9,426 nucleotides of DNA from Methanosarcinales archaeon (lineage in GTDB: Archaea > Halobacteriota > Methanosarcinia > Methanosarcinales > Methanogasteraceae): positions 1-9,426 of the forward strand of contig QMVM01000064.1 of the NCBI GenBank assembly GCA_003661105.1. Reading direction: 5' to 3'. Below are positions 1 through 6,600 of the stretch, piece by piece. The translations under genes were made by a program, and so were the position numbers. The notes under the pieces were generated by a model. That model saw only the letters and a program-made list of their open reading frames with translations. It had not been told where the DNA came from and searched no databases. Numbering within the stretch: the stretch's first letter is position 1; every line of letters begins with the position of its first letter.

Positions 1-22
1 CAAGGATTTCGCTTTCACTCAT
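1..22 (-). CDS. possible 5' end of a gene running off the left edge
   Basis: An ATG on the minus strand at 22-20 opens a frame reading MSESEIL to the window edge. It lies 42 nt downstream of the rpoL stop in the same direction, and a purine-rich GAGAG stretch precedes it at a spacing usable as a weak ribosome binding site. Only seven codons are visible, so no function can be given and the call rests on position and direction. It could equally be chance. Confidence 0.25.
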
Positions 23-64
23 TGATTCTCTCACTGGTATGCGCGTATTGATAAAACCTTCGCA

Positions 65-343
65 TCATATATCGACCGAACCTGTAAACACACTTCTGAA
101 TTCATCGCATATCGCGACCATTGTATGGAGTGCGCTCCGCATCGCTTGTACCGGATCCTTACCGCTTGTGCGCACATACATAACCGGTTCGCTGATGCCA
201 AGATACTTGATGTCATACGTAGCGATCTCGACGGCATCATCTTCCAGAAGAATCGTTTTTAAGAGGTTTAACAGGGTATGCGTCTCACCTGCGATCTCCA
301 TTTCCAGTTCAGTATCTGTTTTGTTAAGGATTTTCAAATTCAT
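65..343 (-). CDS. rpoL: DNA-directed RNA polymerase subunit L (Rpo11)
   Basis: This 92-residue protein is the archaeal counterpart of eukaryotic RPB11/AC19. In the family, subunit L pairs with subunit D, and the heterodimer seeds assembly of RNA polymerase in the cytoplasm. The hallmark RpoL stretch HTLLNLLKTILLEDD is at residues 22-36. It is followed by the YDIKYLG strand and the PVMYVRTSGKDPVQAM segment, then a C-terminal helix containing CDEF. The full length is normal for archaeal Rpo11, and no frameshift is seen. The ATG start fits the family N-terminus (MNLKILNK). A GGAG lies 11 nt upstream, farther than ideal. The upstream DNA is an IS4-type transposase remnant rather than a normal gene neighbour, so the promoter may have been altered by the insertion. 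Identification is firm. Confidence 0.93.
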   Translation of the reverse strand: MNLKILNKTDTELEMEIAGETHTLLNLLKTILLEDDAVEIATYDIKYLGISEPVMYVRTSGKDPVQAMRSALHTMVAICDEFRSVFTGSVDI

Positions 344-380
344 TCAGATGCGAACTCCGTATGTTTTCATAGATTGGCAT

Positions 381-853
381 TGTTGCGCTATGTTGAAATA
401 CCTTGCGCTCTGCCGGGTGGTGTGAAGTATAACCAAAGCGACCTTTCCATTTCCAAGCCTCCGCTGACTCCGGATGAAGCAATTTCCCGGCCTCACGCAC
501 CAATCTCTTGACAAGTCTTACAGGTAGGCGTAATCTGGCATTACAATAAGATTTGGTCTTTGATGGGCAGGGTGGCTCGCCTTGTGCCACTCGTTCCGCA
601 AGCACATTTGCTACTGCATTTTGGCAGGAGTGATCCGATACTTAAGTACTTGTGACAAAAAAGCACATAAAGTACGTATATGGGGAAAAATTCGGTATCG
701 ATAACTGCTTACTTCTTCATCCACAGCGTTCCGGATGGTTTCAGTCGAAAGGACATCGCTGAAGGATAACCCCTCGGATTGGGCAAAACACCTTCTCATC
801 ACTCTTATCTGATGGGAAATCCGTTTGCGGATGGAATCGAACATTGTTGGCAC
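381..853 (-). pseudogene. IS4-family transposase, N-terminal remnant with frameshift
   Basis: Two minus-strand reading frames together match the N-terminal part of IS4-family transposases. The first (853 down to about 645) reads from MPTMFDSIRKRISHQIR through GLSFSDVLSTE and EEVSSYRYRIF to LCAFLSQVL, a pattern typical of the family. The second frame continues with SDHSCQNAVANVLAER, then SYCNARLRLPVRLVKRLV, and ends in WKWKGR. The switch lies near 633-650 and corresponds to a net loss of one base (or gain of two). After WKGR the usual VDGTT-type segment holding the first catalytic Asp is shortened or missing. A degraded PAERKVFQHS stretch resembles the following PENQ..PQS region, and homology then stops just before rpoL. 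Family members are usually 400-450 residues, so at least half is gone, including the rest of the DDE catalytic core. The element is dead. Confidence 0.8.
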
Positions 854-1049
854 CTCGTTTGTGGATTCATAATAATTTACGAATCTTTATGCTAACATAA
901 TAAGATGTTAAGTATATGCACTTTATTAATTCTATTGGATTATTTTCTTAAGGTAGTGGCATTTCGCTATGCCCCCTACTTGGCATTACAGGTTGTTCGT
1001 ACCGCTGAATTCATTTAAAAACTCCACACGATATCGAACAGTACAATAA
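854..1049. other. AT-rich intergenic region with two small hairpins
   Basis: No gene is seen between the transposase remnant and the GXGXG gene. Two inverted repeats stand out. TAACAT at 893-898 pairs with ATGTTA at 905-910 across six bases. GTAG/GGCAT at 953-962 pairs with ATGCC/CTAC at 969-979. Either could be part of the former insertion-sequence end, since the stretch adjoins the transposase start, but no matching opposite end survives to prove it. A run of five T on the minus strand (1021-1017), about 30 nt after the GXGXG stop, is a weak candidate archaeal terminator. Confidence 0.4.
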
Positions 1050-1973
1050 TCATAACCCATTGACCGAGTATTTCGTATACATCATCGCCTCGATCTGATT
1101 CGTGCGCATCGTCCGGGTCAGCAGACGGTAATCCGCTCCTTTCAGCGGAACTTTTCTCACAGGCGGTATCACAGCGCCGCCCCCCTTTAGGAATACCGCG
1201 CCCCCGCGCATCTTTCCGCCAACGAACCCTTTAGACTTCCCTTTTATGATCAAAACTCCAGCACGCATGTCAGCAGCTGCAAACTCGCCTGCATTCCCAT
1301 CTATCACTACTGTTCCCCCGGAAAGCAGCGTGCCTGCATTCATCTTAACATCACCACAGACCCTGAGTTCCCCGGCACTCATCAACATACCCACACTGAG
1401 ATCCGCGTCACCGTTCACGACAACCGTGCAATCGGCGCTGCACCGTGCCGCGATGGTATCCCTCAAGACTCCGTCGGCAAGTAGCAGTCTTGTTCCGTCA
1501 AACGTATTTGGTGGAAGTAATTCATCCGCCGAGCCATGGTGCAGAATATCGGTTATCGACCGGTACTTCCTAAAACCTGCAAGATCAGACTGTACCTCGA
1601 TTATGTTGCCAAGCGGCTCTGCCACCCTCCCGCTCACGTAGATGCTCCCTGATGCCATGCCCATGCCCATCCTGGTGCCAACGTCCCCGTCCACGATAAC
1701 GGTTCCTGAGTCGATGATCCCGCCAGTGCCGTTGAAGTAGCGCATGTCGGCACCGGCATTCGAGCATAGCCGTTTGCCAGCGTCGCCTTTGATTGTGACG
1801 GCCTCATTCTTCCGAAGCGCGGTTACAAGATCCCGGTATGTGTGATCAGTATCTTTCTGATCAGGGATGACCCCATCCGGATCCAGTTCCTTCCCCTGAT
1901 GCTGCCAGTAGAAATTGTATGTGAAATCACAGACGCATTTTTGTGGCGATGTGAACTCGATCTCGATGCTCAA
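1050..1973 (-). CDS. GXGXG beta-helix protein, related to FwdC/FmdC and glutamate synthase C-terminal domain
   Basis: This 307-residue protein has repeated turns of the form V-x-I/V-x-G-D/N-A/V-G...M-x-x-G, typical of the right-handed beta-helix shared by formylmethanofuran dehydrogenase subunit C and the GltB C-terminal domain. The first block is at about residues 58-130 (VTIKGDAG, VIVDGDVG, MGMASGSIYVSG) and the second at about 180-275 (VVVNGDADLSVGMLMSAG, VVIDGNAGEFAAADMRAG, IIKGKSKGFVGGKMRGG). They are separated by a non-repetitive insert near 135-175. It is longer than typical FwdC (about 260-270) and has an extra N-terminal segment and a C-terminal tail ending MRTNQIEAMMYTKYS. A divergent paralog is therefore likelier than the working FwdC subunit; some relatives are annotated as 'tributyrin esterase' without good reason. 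The start is a TTG, with AAGGAG overlapping the cobZ stop. It lies 15 nt behind cobZ and is probably co-transcribed. Exact function is unknown. Confidence 0.75.
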   Translation of the reverse strand: MSIEIEFTSPQKCVCDFTYNFYWQHQGKELDPDGVIPDQKDTDHTYRDLVTALRKNEAVTIKGDAGKRLCSNAGADMRYFNGTGGIIDSGTVIVDGDVGTRMGMGMASGSIYVSGRVAEPLGNIIEVQSDLAGFRKYRSITDILHHGSADELLPPNTFDGTRLLLADGVLRDTIAARCSADCTVVVNGDADLSVGMLMSAGELRVCGDVKMNAGTLLSGGTVVIDGNAGEFAAADMRAGVLIIKGKSKGFVGGKMRGGAVFLKGGGAVIPPVRKVPLKGADYRLLTRTMRTNQIEAMMYTKYSVNGL

Positions 1974-1981
1974 TTCAGATC

Positions 1982-1990
1982 AGACTCCTT
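1982..1990 (-). promoter_or_regulatory. Shine-Dalgarno deciding the TTG start of the GXGXG gene
   Basis: AGGAGTCTG overlaps the cobZ stop codon and lies about 11 nt before the TTG at 1973-1971. No ATG or GTG occurs in a better place, so TTG is the likely start. The same nine bases occur once more at 1993-2001 within the last cobZ codons, giving an 11-nt tandem spacing. The cobZ C-terminal residues RSL and the ribosome binding site therefore look like products of a small duplication. Confidence 0.5.
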
Positions 1991-2450
1991 ACAGACTCCT
2001 TGAGTACATATTGGAAGATACCCCGCCGATCAGCCCCGCGATCGCGTCATCCAGAAATGGTCCGAGTTTCCCAAGGATTCCGGGTTTATTCTGGTCAAAT
2101 CTGGTGAACTCGAACATGCCTTTATATCCGCCGATGTATTTTGCAATCGCAATACCAAGCACCTCGTCTGCGATCAGATAGACCGGATCACGCTTAAATT
2201 CTTGCACAGTTATTCCTGGCAGTCTGTCGTTTTCGCCCTCTTCTTCCAGAAGAGTTGCAGCATATACGAGTATGCACAGGTTCGGATCGGATAATGCAAA
2301 ATCCAGTTCATGCTTGAACGCATCTCTTGCGAGTTGCTCTGTTTCTATACCCGGATGCGGGACGTAGAGTTCCATCGCTGCATCTGTGATTGCATCTTCG
2401 GTGATGCTGTATTTATTGAGCGTCTTGAACAGGTCCCGTTTATCTGGCAT
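1989..2450 (-). CDS. cobZ: alpha-ribazole-5'-phosphate phosphatase CobZ (PgpA-like fold family)
   Basis: This 153-residue protein resembles archaeal CobZ, the non-orthologous replacement of bacterial CobC. CobZ removes the phosphate from alpha-ribazole-5'-phosphate (or adenosylcobalamin-5'-phosphate) late in cobamide assembly, a role established for the Methanosarcina mazei protein. Family features are DLFKTLNKYSITEDAITDAAMELYVPHPG at residues 6-34, the helix LDFALSDPNLCILVYAATLLEEEG, and the C-terminal block LGIAIAKYIGGYKG, FEFTRFDQNKPGILGKLGPFLDDAIAGLIGG. Acidic and glycine residues in the last block are those conserved with phosphatidylglycerophosphatase A, which is why homologs are often mis-annotated as PgpA. 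A PgpA role cannot be excluded from sequence. No Shine-Dalgarno precedes the ATG, while a TATA box about 30 nt upstream would start transcription almost at the ATG, so a leaderless mRNA is likely. The GXGXG gene follows 15 nt downstream. A broken copy of residues 1-83 lies upstream at 3091-3338. Confidence 0.8.
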   Translation of the reverse strand: MPDKRDLFKTLNKYSITEDAITDAAMELYVPHPGIETEQLARDAFKHELDFALSDPNLCILVYAATLLEEEGENDRLPGITVQEFKRDPVYLIADEVLGIAIAKYIGGYKGMFEFTRFDQNKPGILGKLGPFLDDAIAGLIGGVSSNMYSRSL

Positions 2451-2474
2451 ATACTGGCAGAATTAGAATCCGGT

Positions 2475-2484
2475 CAATAATAAA
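2475..2484 (-). promoter_or_regulatory. TATA box of the cobZ unit
   Basis: Read on the minus strand, TTTATTATTG is a good archaeal TATA element. It is centred about 30 nt before the cobZ ATG, so initiation roughly 25 nt downstream would fall within a few bases of the start codon and give a leaderless transcript. That agrees with the lack of a ribosome binding site. The same box is preserved in the duplicated copy at 3363-3372. Confidence 0.55.
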
Positions 2485-2591
2485 TGCTTGGTTGGCAACT
2501 TTGAAACTTTACCGGGGTGTCACGCCTTGTGGATTCGAGCTTGTCTCGGAAGCTTCGGGTTTTTGGTATCTGGAAAGATCATTTTGCAACC

Positions 2592-2707
2592 TCATAAAAT
2601 CACAATAGTGGCATCTCCAACCGCAACAGCCGTAACCTCACCACCAGTGTCTTTAACTTCAATCCTTTATACCCTTCTCCCGTACTTGGGTTTCACGGAT
2701 GATCTTC
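2592..2707 (-). other. traces of decayed coding sequence, origin unknown
   Basis: On the minus strand, a protein-like stretch reads IEVKDTGGEVTAVAVGDATIVIL and then a stop (2594-2592). A stop lies just upstream in the same frame. A second frame immediately before it reads SIKKIIRETQVREKGIKD before terminating. Neither has a plausible start and start-site signal. The composition looks coding, so this may be the remains of a gene 3' end broken by frameshifts, but the family is not recognised. No intact gene is seen in 2486-2707 on either strand. Confidence 0.3.
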
Positions 2708-2717
2708 TTAATACTTG
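2708..2717 (+). repeat. left copy of putative target-site duplication
   Basis: TTAATACTTG, identical to 2882-2891, directly abuts the left inverted end of the 164-bp element. Confidence 0.5.
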
Positions 2718-2881
2718 ATTTTCGGTGAAACGTAAATTACAGCCCAAAAGGTGTCACGCAAGTATGGCACGTTCCACCCTTTTCAAACGTCCATTCTTCA
2801 ATCGCGTTGTTATCATTGGTAATTCTATATGTGTTCTGTGACAGTAAAAGGATAAGCTATTTCAACTCACCGAAAGTCAGG
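2718..2881. mobile_element. MITE-like element, about 164 bp, with short inverted ends and 10-bp direct repeats
   Basis: GATTTTCGGTGA at 2717-2728 is inverted as TCACCGAAAGTC at 2867-2878, with 11 of 12 positions matching. Just outside these ends lie two exact copies of TTAATACTTG, at 2708-2717 and 2882-2891, as expected for a target-site duplication. The interior has no transposase. It holds a short coding-like minus-strand trace reading RITNDNNAIEEWTFEKGG and CHTCVTPFGL before a stop, too short to assign. A non-autonomous element or an internally deleted insertion sequence fits best. The parent family is unknown; IS4-type elements also make duplications of about this size. Confidence 0.5.
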
Positions 2882-2891
2882 TTAATACTTG
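2882..2891 (+). repeat. right copy of putative target-site duplication
   Basis: TTAATACTTG, identical to 2708-2717, lies three bases outside the right inverted arm of the 164-bp element. Confidence 0.5.
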
Positions 2892-3090
2892 CTTTAGCAC
2901 TTTTGAACCGGAGAGCATCGTGTAACAATGCATGAAATCTGATATTAGCTCGACGCAGGACAATAGGGCAGTGGTACCTGCTTTGCGCGGACAACAGGCA
3001 TTCGGGTGTGTGGTGGGTGCAGGTCTCGGTCCGGGGCGTAGTGGCAGCATGACCTGCCTGCTGCTGGTGGCTGCGGTTCTCGTGGTGGTG
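2892..3090. other. non-coding stretch with a GC-rich patch of unknown origin
   Basis: From about 2985 to 3090 the plus strand becomes clearly G-rich (runs such as GGGTGTGTGGTGGGTG and CGTGGTGGTGGT-like triplets), unlike the AT-richer DNA on both sides. An open frame crosses it on each strand, but neither has a ribosome binding site or a recognisable family. Both run straight into the cobZ pseudogene copy, so neither is called. The patch ends exactly where cobZ similarity begins, suggesting a recombination joint. Confidence 0.35.
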
Positions 3091-3338
3091 CTTGCGCAGT
3101 TATTCCGGGAAGTCTCCCGTTTTCACCCTCTTCTTCCAGAATGGTTGCCGCATACACGAGTATGCACAGGTTCGGATCGGATAATGCAAAATCCAGTTCA
3201 CGCTTGAACGCCTCTTGCAAGTTCCTCTGTTTATATCCCTGGATGCGGGACGTAGAGTTCCATCGCCGCACCTGTGATCGCATCTTCGGTGATGCCGTAT
3301 TTATTGAGTGTCTCGAAGAGGTCCCGTTTACCGGACAT
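3091..3338 (-). pseudogene. cobZ: partial cobZ duplicate (first 83 codons), broken
   Basis: This segment is homologous to 2201-2450 at roughly nine bases in ten. It starts MSGKRDLFETLNKYGITEDAIT on the minus strand, equivalent to the intact MPDKRDLFKTLNKYSITEDAIT. It is broken three ways. GAA at codon 36 has become TAA. A two-base deletion soon afterwards shifts the frame, and LDFALSDPNLCILVYAATILEEEGEN then reads in another frame. Similarity also stops at 3091, in the codons after GITAQ/GITVQ, so the conserved C-terminal block is absent. Many substitutions against the intact copy are silent or conservative, suggesting the copy was functional or recently made before decay. At most a 35-residue peptide could be made from it. 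Confidence 0.85.
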
Positions 3339-3362
3339 ATAATGGCAGAATTGGAATCCGGT

Positions 3363-3372
3363 CAATAATAAA
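3363..3372 (-). promoter_or_regulatory. TATA box of the cobZ pseudogene, copied from the intact gene
   Basis: TTTATTATTG on the minus strand is identical to the box before intact cobZ, at the same distance from the start codon. The duplicated block includes upstream DNA to at least 3380. The pseudogene may therefore still be transcribed towards the element-like region at 2708-2891. Confidence 0.5.
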
Positions 3373-3420
3373 TGCCCTGGTTAAGCGGTTTTGGAACTTT
3401 GTAAAAAGCATTCATATAAT

Positions 3421-3540
3421 TGGAAATGTACTTATTATAATAGGGTGGTATGGGTATAATTAGAAAGGTACTTATACTATTAGTGTAGTACCTACACGCT
3501 TAGAAAGGTATTTATACCATTAGTGGGGTATGACTATTAT
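3421..3540 (+). repeat. three 40-bp imperfect tandem repeats upstream of the subtilase gene
   Basis: Units start at 3421, 3461 and 3501 with exactly 40-nt spacing. The shared core is T(G/A)GAAA(T/G)GTA(C/T)TTAT, followed by an AT-rich middle and TAG-G-GTA. Units 2 and 3 are closest to each other. Unit 3 holds the dyad GGTATTTATACC (3507-3518), and unit 2 ends in the perfect inverted repeat GTGTAGTACCTACAC (3483-3497). The set is 86 nt before the subtilase ATG, between two divergent transcription units. Repeated protein-binding sites (operator or activator) are the likeliest role; decayed mobile DNA is the alternative. Confidence 0.7.
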
Positions 3541-3545
3541 CGTTG

Positions 3546-3558
3546 GATATGACATATC
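3546..3558 (+). promoter_or_regulatory. perfect palindrome, possible operator
   Basis: GATATG-A-CATATC is an exact inverted repeat 67 nt before the subtilase ATG and just after the 40-bp repeats. Its size and place fit a dimeric regulator site, but AT-rich palindromes also arise by chance. No clear TATA box can be fixed between it and the gene, although TTTATA occurs in repeat unit 3. Confidence 0.35.
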
Positions 3559-3615
3559 ATGAATACAGGATCGTCAAATCCATGCGAGTGAAGTGATAAA
3601 CAACCAACAATTTGC

Positions 3616-3619
3616 GGAG
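3616..3619 (+). promoter_or_regulatory. ribosome binding site of the subtilase
   Basis: GGAG lies six bases before the ATG at 3626. It selects that start over the in-frame ATG eleven codons later, which lies within the hydrophobic core of the signal peptide. Confidence 0.65.
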
Positions 3620-3625
3620 AAACCC

Positions 3626-6600
3626 ATGTACGCCCATAAAAAAGTAATTGGATTGATTATGCTGATATTAATCAGCGGAGTGGTCTGCAGCCCATCTCAT
3701 GCAGAAGATACGTACGCCGCCAGGAGGGTCAACGTAAGCGAAGACATCCCGTATGACAGTTGGGCGGATACAGTCTACAACGAGATTCATGACAGCCAGA
3801 TCGGGAATTTGACATGGGGTGGTATCTTTAACCATAGCCAGGAACACCAAGAACGTGACACCTGTAAGTACGTTAAAAAAAGCATCGATTCAACGAATGC
3901 CGTCTGTAAAGATATCTATGGCAACCAAACAAACGATAGTATAGGGGAGATCAACCTGAAGCATTCGTTTGGAGGTAACATCCGGATGTCGGTAACGGAT
4001 GCGAATAACAACCGGATTGAGGATTGCCTGGACGGATTGGCGATGCGCGCTGGCATCGATGATGGCGAGGCGGTTAATGTCATCGTTATGTATCGTAAAA
4101 AATCATCCGGGCCATCTTATTCTGTTTCATACGGCACATTGAACACATTGAACACATTAGGAGCAGGAGTGAAATATAATTATAACACCATAGATGCCAC
4201 TGCACTAAAGATGCCTGCCGGAAATCTAAACGCTCTTGCAGAGGTTCCCGGAGTCGAAATGGTGTATCTCGACCGCGAGGTCCATACTCTGCTGGATACG
4301 AGCGTTCCGGTGATCCGAGGTGATCAGGCACGCTCTACGTTCGGGGTTTCCGGAGCGGATGTAACCATCGCAGTCATCGACACCGGCATCGATGCATCGC
4401 ATGAATCGCTCGATGATCTGGACGACGATCCTGCAACAGATGATGATAAGGTGATTGCTTTTGCGGACTTTGTGAACAGCCAGACAGACCCTTATGACGA
4501 TAACGGGCATGGAACCCACTGCGCAGGCATTGCCGCGGGAACCGGCGGAGATTCGGATTATGTCGGAGTTGCACCCATGTCAAAACTGGTTGGCGTGAAG
4601 GTACTGGACCAGTATGGCTCCGGTTCCGAATCCAATTGTATAGCCGGGATTGAATGGTGCGTCTTGAACAAAGATGTTTACGGTATCGATGTCATCTCTA
4701 TCAGTTGGGGCAGTTACATGAATGGTGATGGCACGTCCCCGATGGAACTTGCATGTGATTCTGCGGTGGATGCGGGGATAGTTGTCTGCGTGGCTGCTGG
4801 CAATTCGGGACCCGGCAGCAGTACGGTCGGCAACCCTGCATCTGCCAAAGAAGTGATCAGTGTGGGGGCGGTTGAAGACTCTATGGATATTGCATACTTC
4901 TCTTCGAGGGGACCCACAGCAGATGACAGGACCAAACCGGATGTCTGTGCCGTTGGTGTGGATGTGACTGCACCGGCAGCGAATTCCGGAGGTGGATATG
5001 TCGCCTACAGCGGAACCTCGATGGCAACACCGCATGTGGCAGGGGTTGCTGCCCTGATGGTCGAGTATAATCCCTGTATCACCCCGTTAGAGGTCAAGGA
5101 TATCCTGCACAACACATCACTCGATAAAGGGGACTCGGGTCCCGATAACACTTATGGGTGGGGCGTTGTGGATTCGGTTGCAGCTCTTGGCAACGTCAGT
5201 GCAATCCGGATTGCACTCGATACAGGCGGTCCATACGATCCGGGAAATCAGGTGACGATAACCGGATCCACATCGAACCGCACCATACCGGTATCAGCGA
5301 TGGTGAATGTCACCACCACCTCGCCGGATGGATCGATCGTCGCATTCAATACCACGACATCAGATGGTGAAGGAGATTTCTCTGCAAACTTTATGCTTCC
5401 TGGAGATTCCGAACCCGGTGATTACAAAGCAGAGGCGACTGCCAGCTATGGCGACAAAACCGGTCGAAGAATCGCCACATTCAAGGTTGGAACCCTGATC
5501 ATAGGGACGGATGCACCTGATATGGTGATTACAGGCGACCCCTATCTGCTCGAAGGCGATGTATGGTACAATGACGGCTCACCGGTCTCAGGTGCCGATC
5601 TCAATGTTGCAATCAAGAATTTAAATGACACGCCGGCATACACCAACCACACAAGTTCAAACGCGACAGGACATTTCACTATCCAGTGGACTCCGGAAGA
5701 AGTAAGTACATACACAGTCCGGATAACCGCGCGGGATGCTACAACACTGAAGGTGGGGCTTGACACAACAACATTCCAGGCTCCATGCGGCATCGTTACA
5801 GTAGCTGTACTCGACTCATGGGGTGCAGACTACGATGGATATACGATCTGGAATGATCTGAACAAAAATTGGTACAAATACGGAGATTATCTCATCGATA
5901 TCAATTATACAGCGCTTAACAAGGAAGATATAACCTACGAAGATCTTGATCTCTCCGGGGCAGATCTGCTTGTGATCTCAAATGCATGGGACGACGGGAC
6001 ATGGACCGGGAATGACTGGGAGTTTTCCGATTCTGAAATATCTGCGATCAAACGATATGTACAGGAAGGTCATGGCATCATTGGGACGAGCGGTACGCTC
6101 TCAACCGATGCCCCGAATAACATGTTACTTGCACCGATGTTCGGACTGGATCCGGGCGAGACCGGCAAATGGGCTTACTGGTTCAGTCCGATATTCAATC
6201 TCATTCGTCCGAACCATCCGCTCTTCACAGGGATACCGGATCCGTACCGGAGCGGAATAGATATGACCGTTGCAAATCTGGCTCTTGATCCTGGATATCC
6301 CGGGACTGTCATCGCCAGATCAAAAGATGGCACGGCAAGCATATATGTGTACGGAGGGGACCACGTTGCGGCAGGCGCGTCTGTCTACTTCACCCACGTA
6401 GTGGAACTATCCGACGCAAACCATGAAGATAGACAGATAGTTTACAACTCTTTTGAATGGGCGAAGACCAACGTCGAGAGAAAGCCTCATGAGATCGCGG
6501 TCTATAACCTCGAAGCACCCGACTGGATAGAACCAGATAGTTCCACCCTGATCAATGCTACTATAAAGAATAATGGATTAAATGATGAGAGTAATATAGA

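Noticed and set aside
1246..1641. 131-codon plus-strand frame inside the GXGXG gene
   Set aside because: Antisense shadow of a gene with clear family repeats; it has no ribosome binding site and is rich in Ser/Thr/Pro, as expected from reverse reading.
1050..1973. Naming the GXGXG gene fwdC
   Set aside because: Length, central insert, N-terminal segment and C-terminal tail differ from known FwdC/FmdC, and no other formylmethanofuran dehydrogenase gene is nearby.
2488..2718. 76-codon plus-strand frame after the cobZ promoter
   Set aside because: It has no start signal, overlaps the cobZ promoter at its start and has no recognisable motif. The opposite strand has the more protein-like trace.
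2932..3207. Open plus-strand frame with a hydrophobic stretch across the GC-rich patch
   Set aside because: It has no ribosome binding site, its end overlaps the cobZ pseudogene on the opposite strand, and it resembles no family I know. The hydrophobicity comes from the GTG/CTG-rich composition.
2945..3283. Minus-strand open frame of 112 codons
   Set aside because: It is the shifted frame of the cobZ duplicate running on past the joint into the GC-rich patch. The first part is cobZ homology and the rest has no support.
3421..3540. CRISPR array
   Set aside because: The whole 40-bp unit is repeated with gradual divergence. There are no conserved repeats separated by unique spacers and no cas genes in the window.
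3626..3710. Lipoprotein signal (Cys at residue 21 in SGVVCSP)
   Set aside because: The residues before Cys do not fit a lipobox, and the SHA-ED site further on is a better ordinary signal-peptidase cut.
4132..4160. 9-bp repeat coding for NTL
   Set aside because: A three-copy in-frame ACATTGA-type slippage tract in the propeptide. It is real but too small to mean more than local replication slippage.
4580..5035. 151-codon minus-strand frame in the subtilase catalytic domain
   Set aside because: Shadow of the S8 domain, which carries every catalytic motif on the plus strand. The Cys/His/Arg-rich product has no family pattern.
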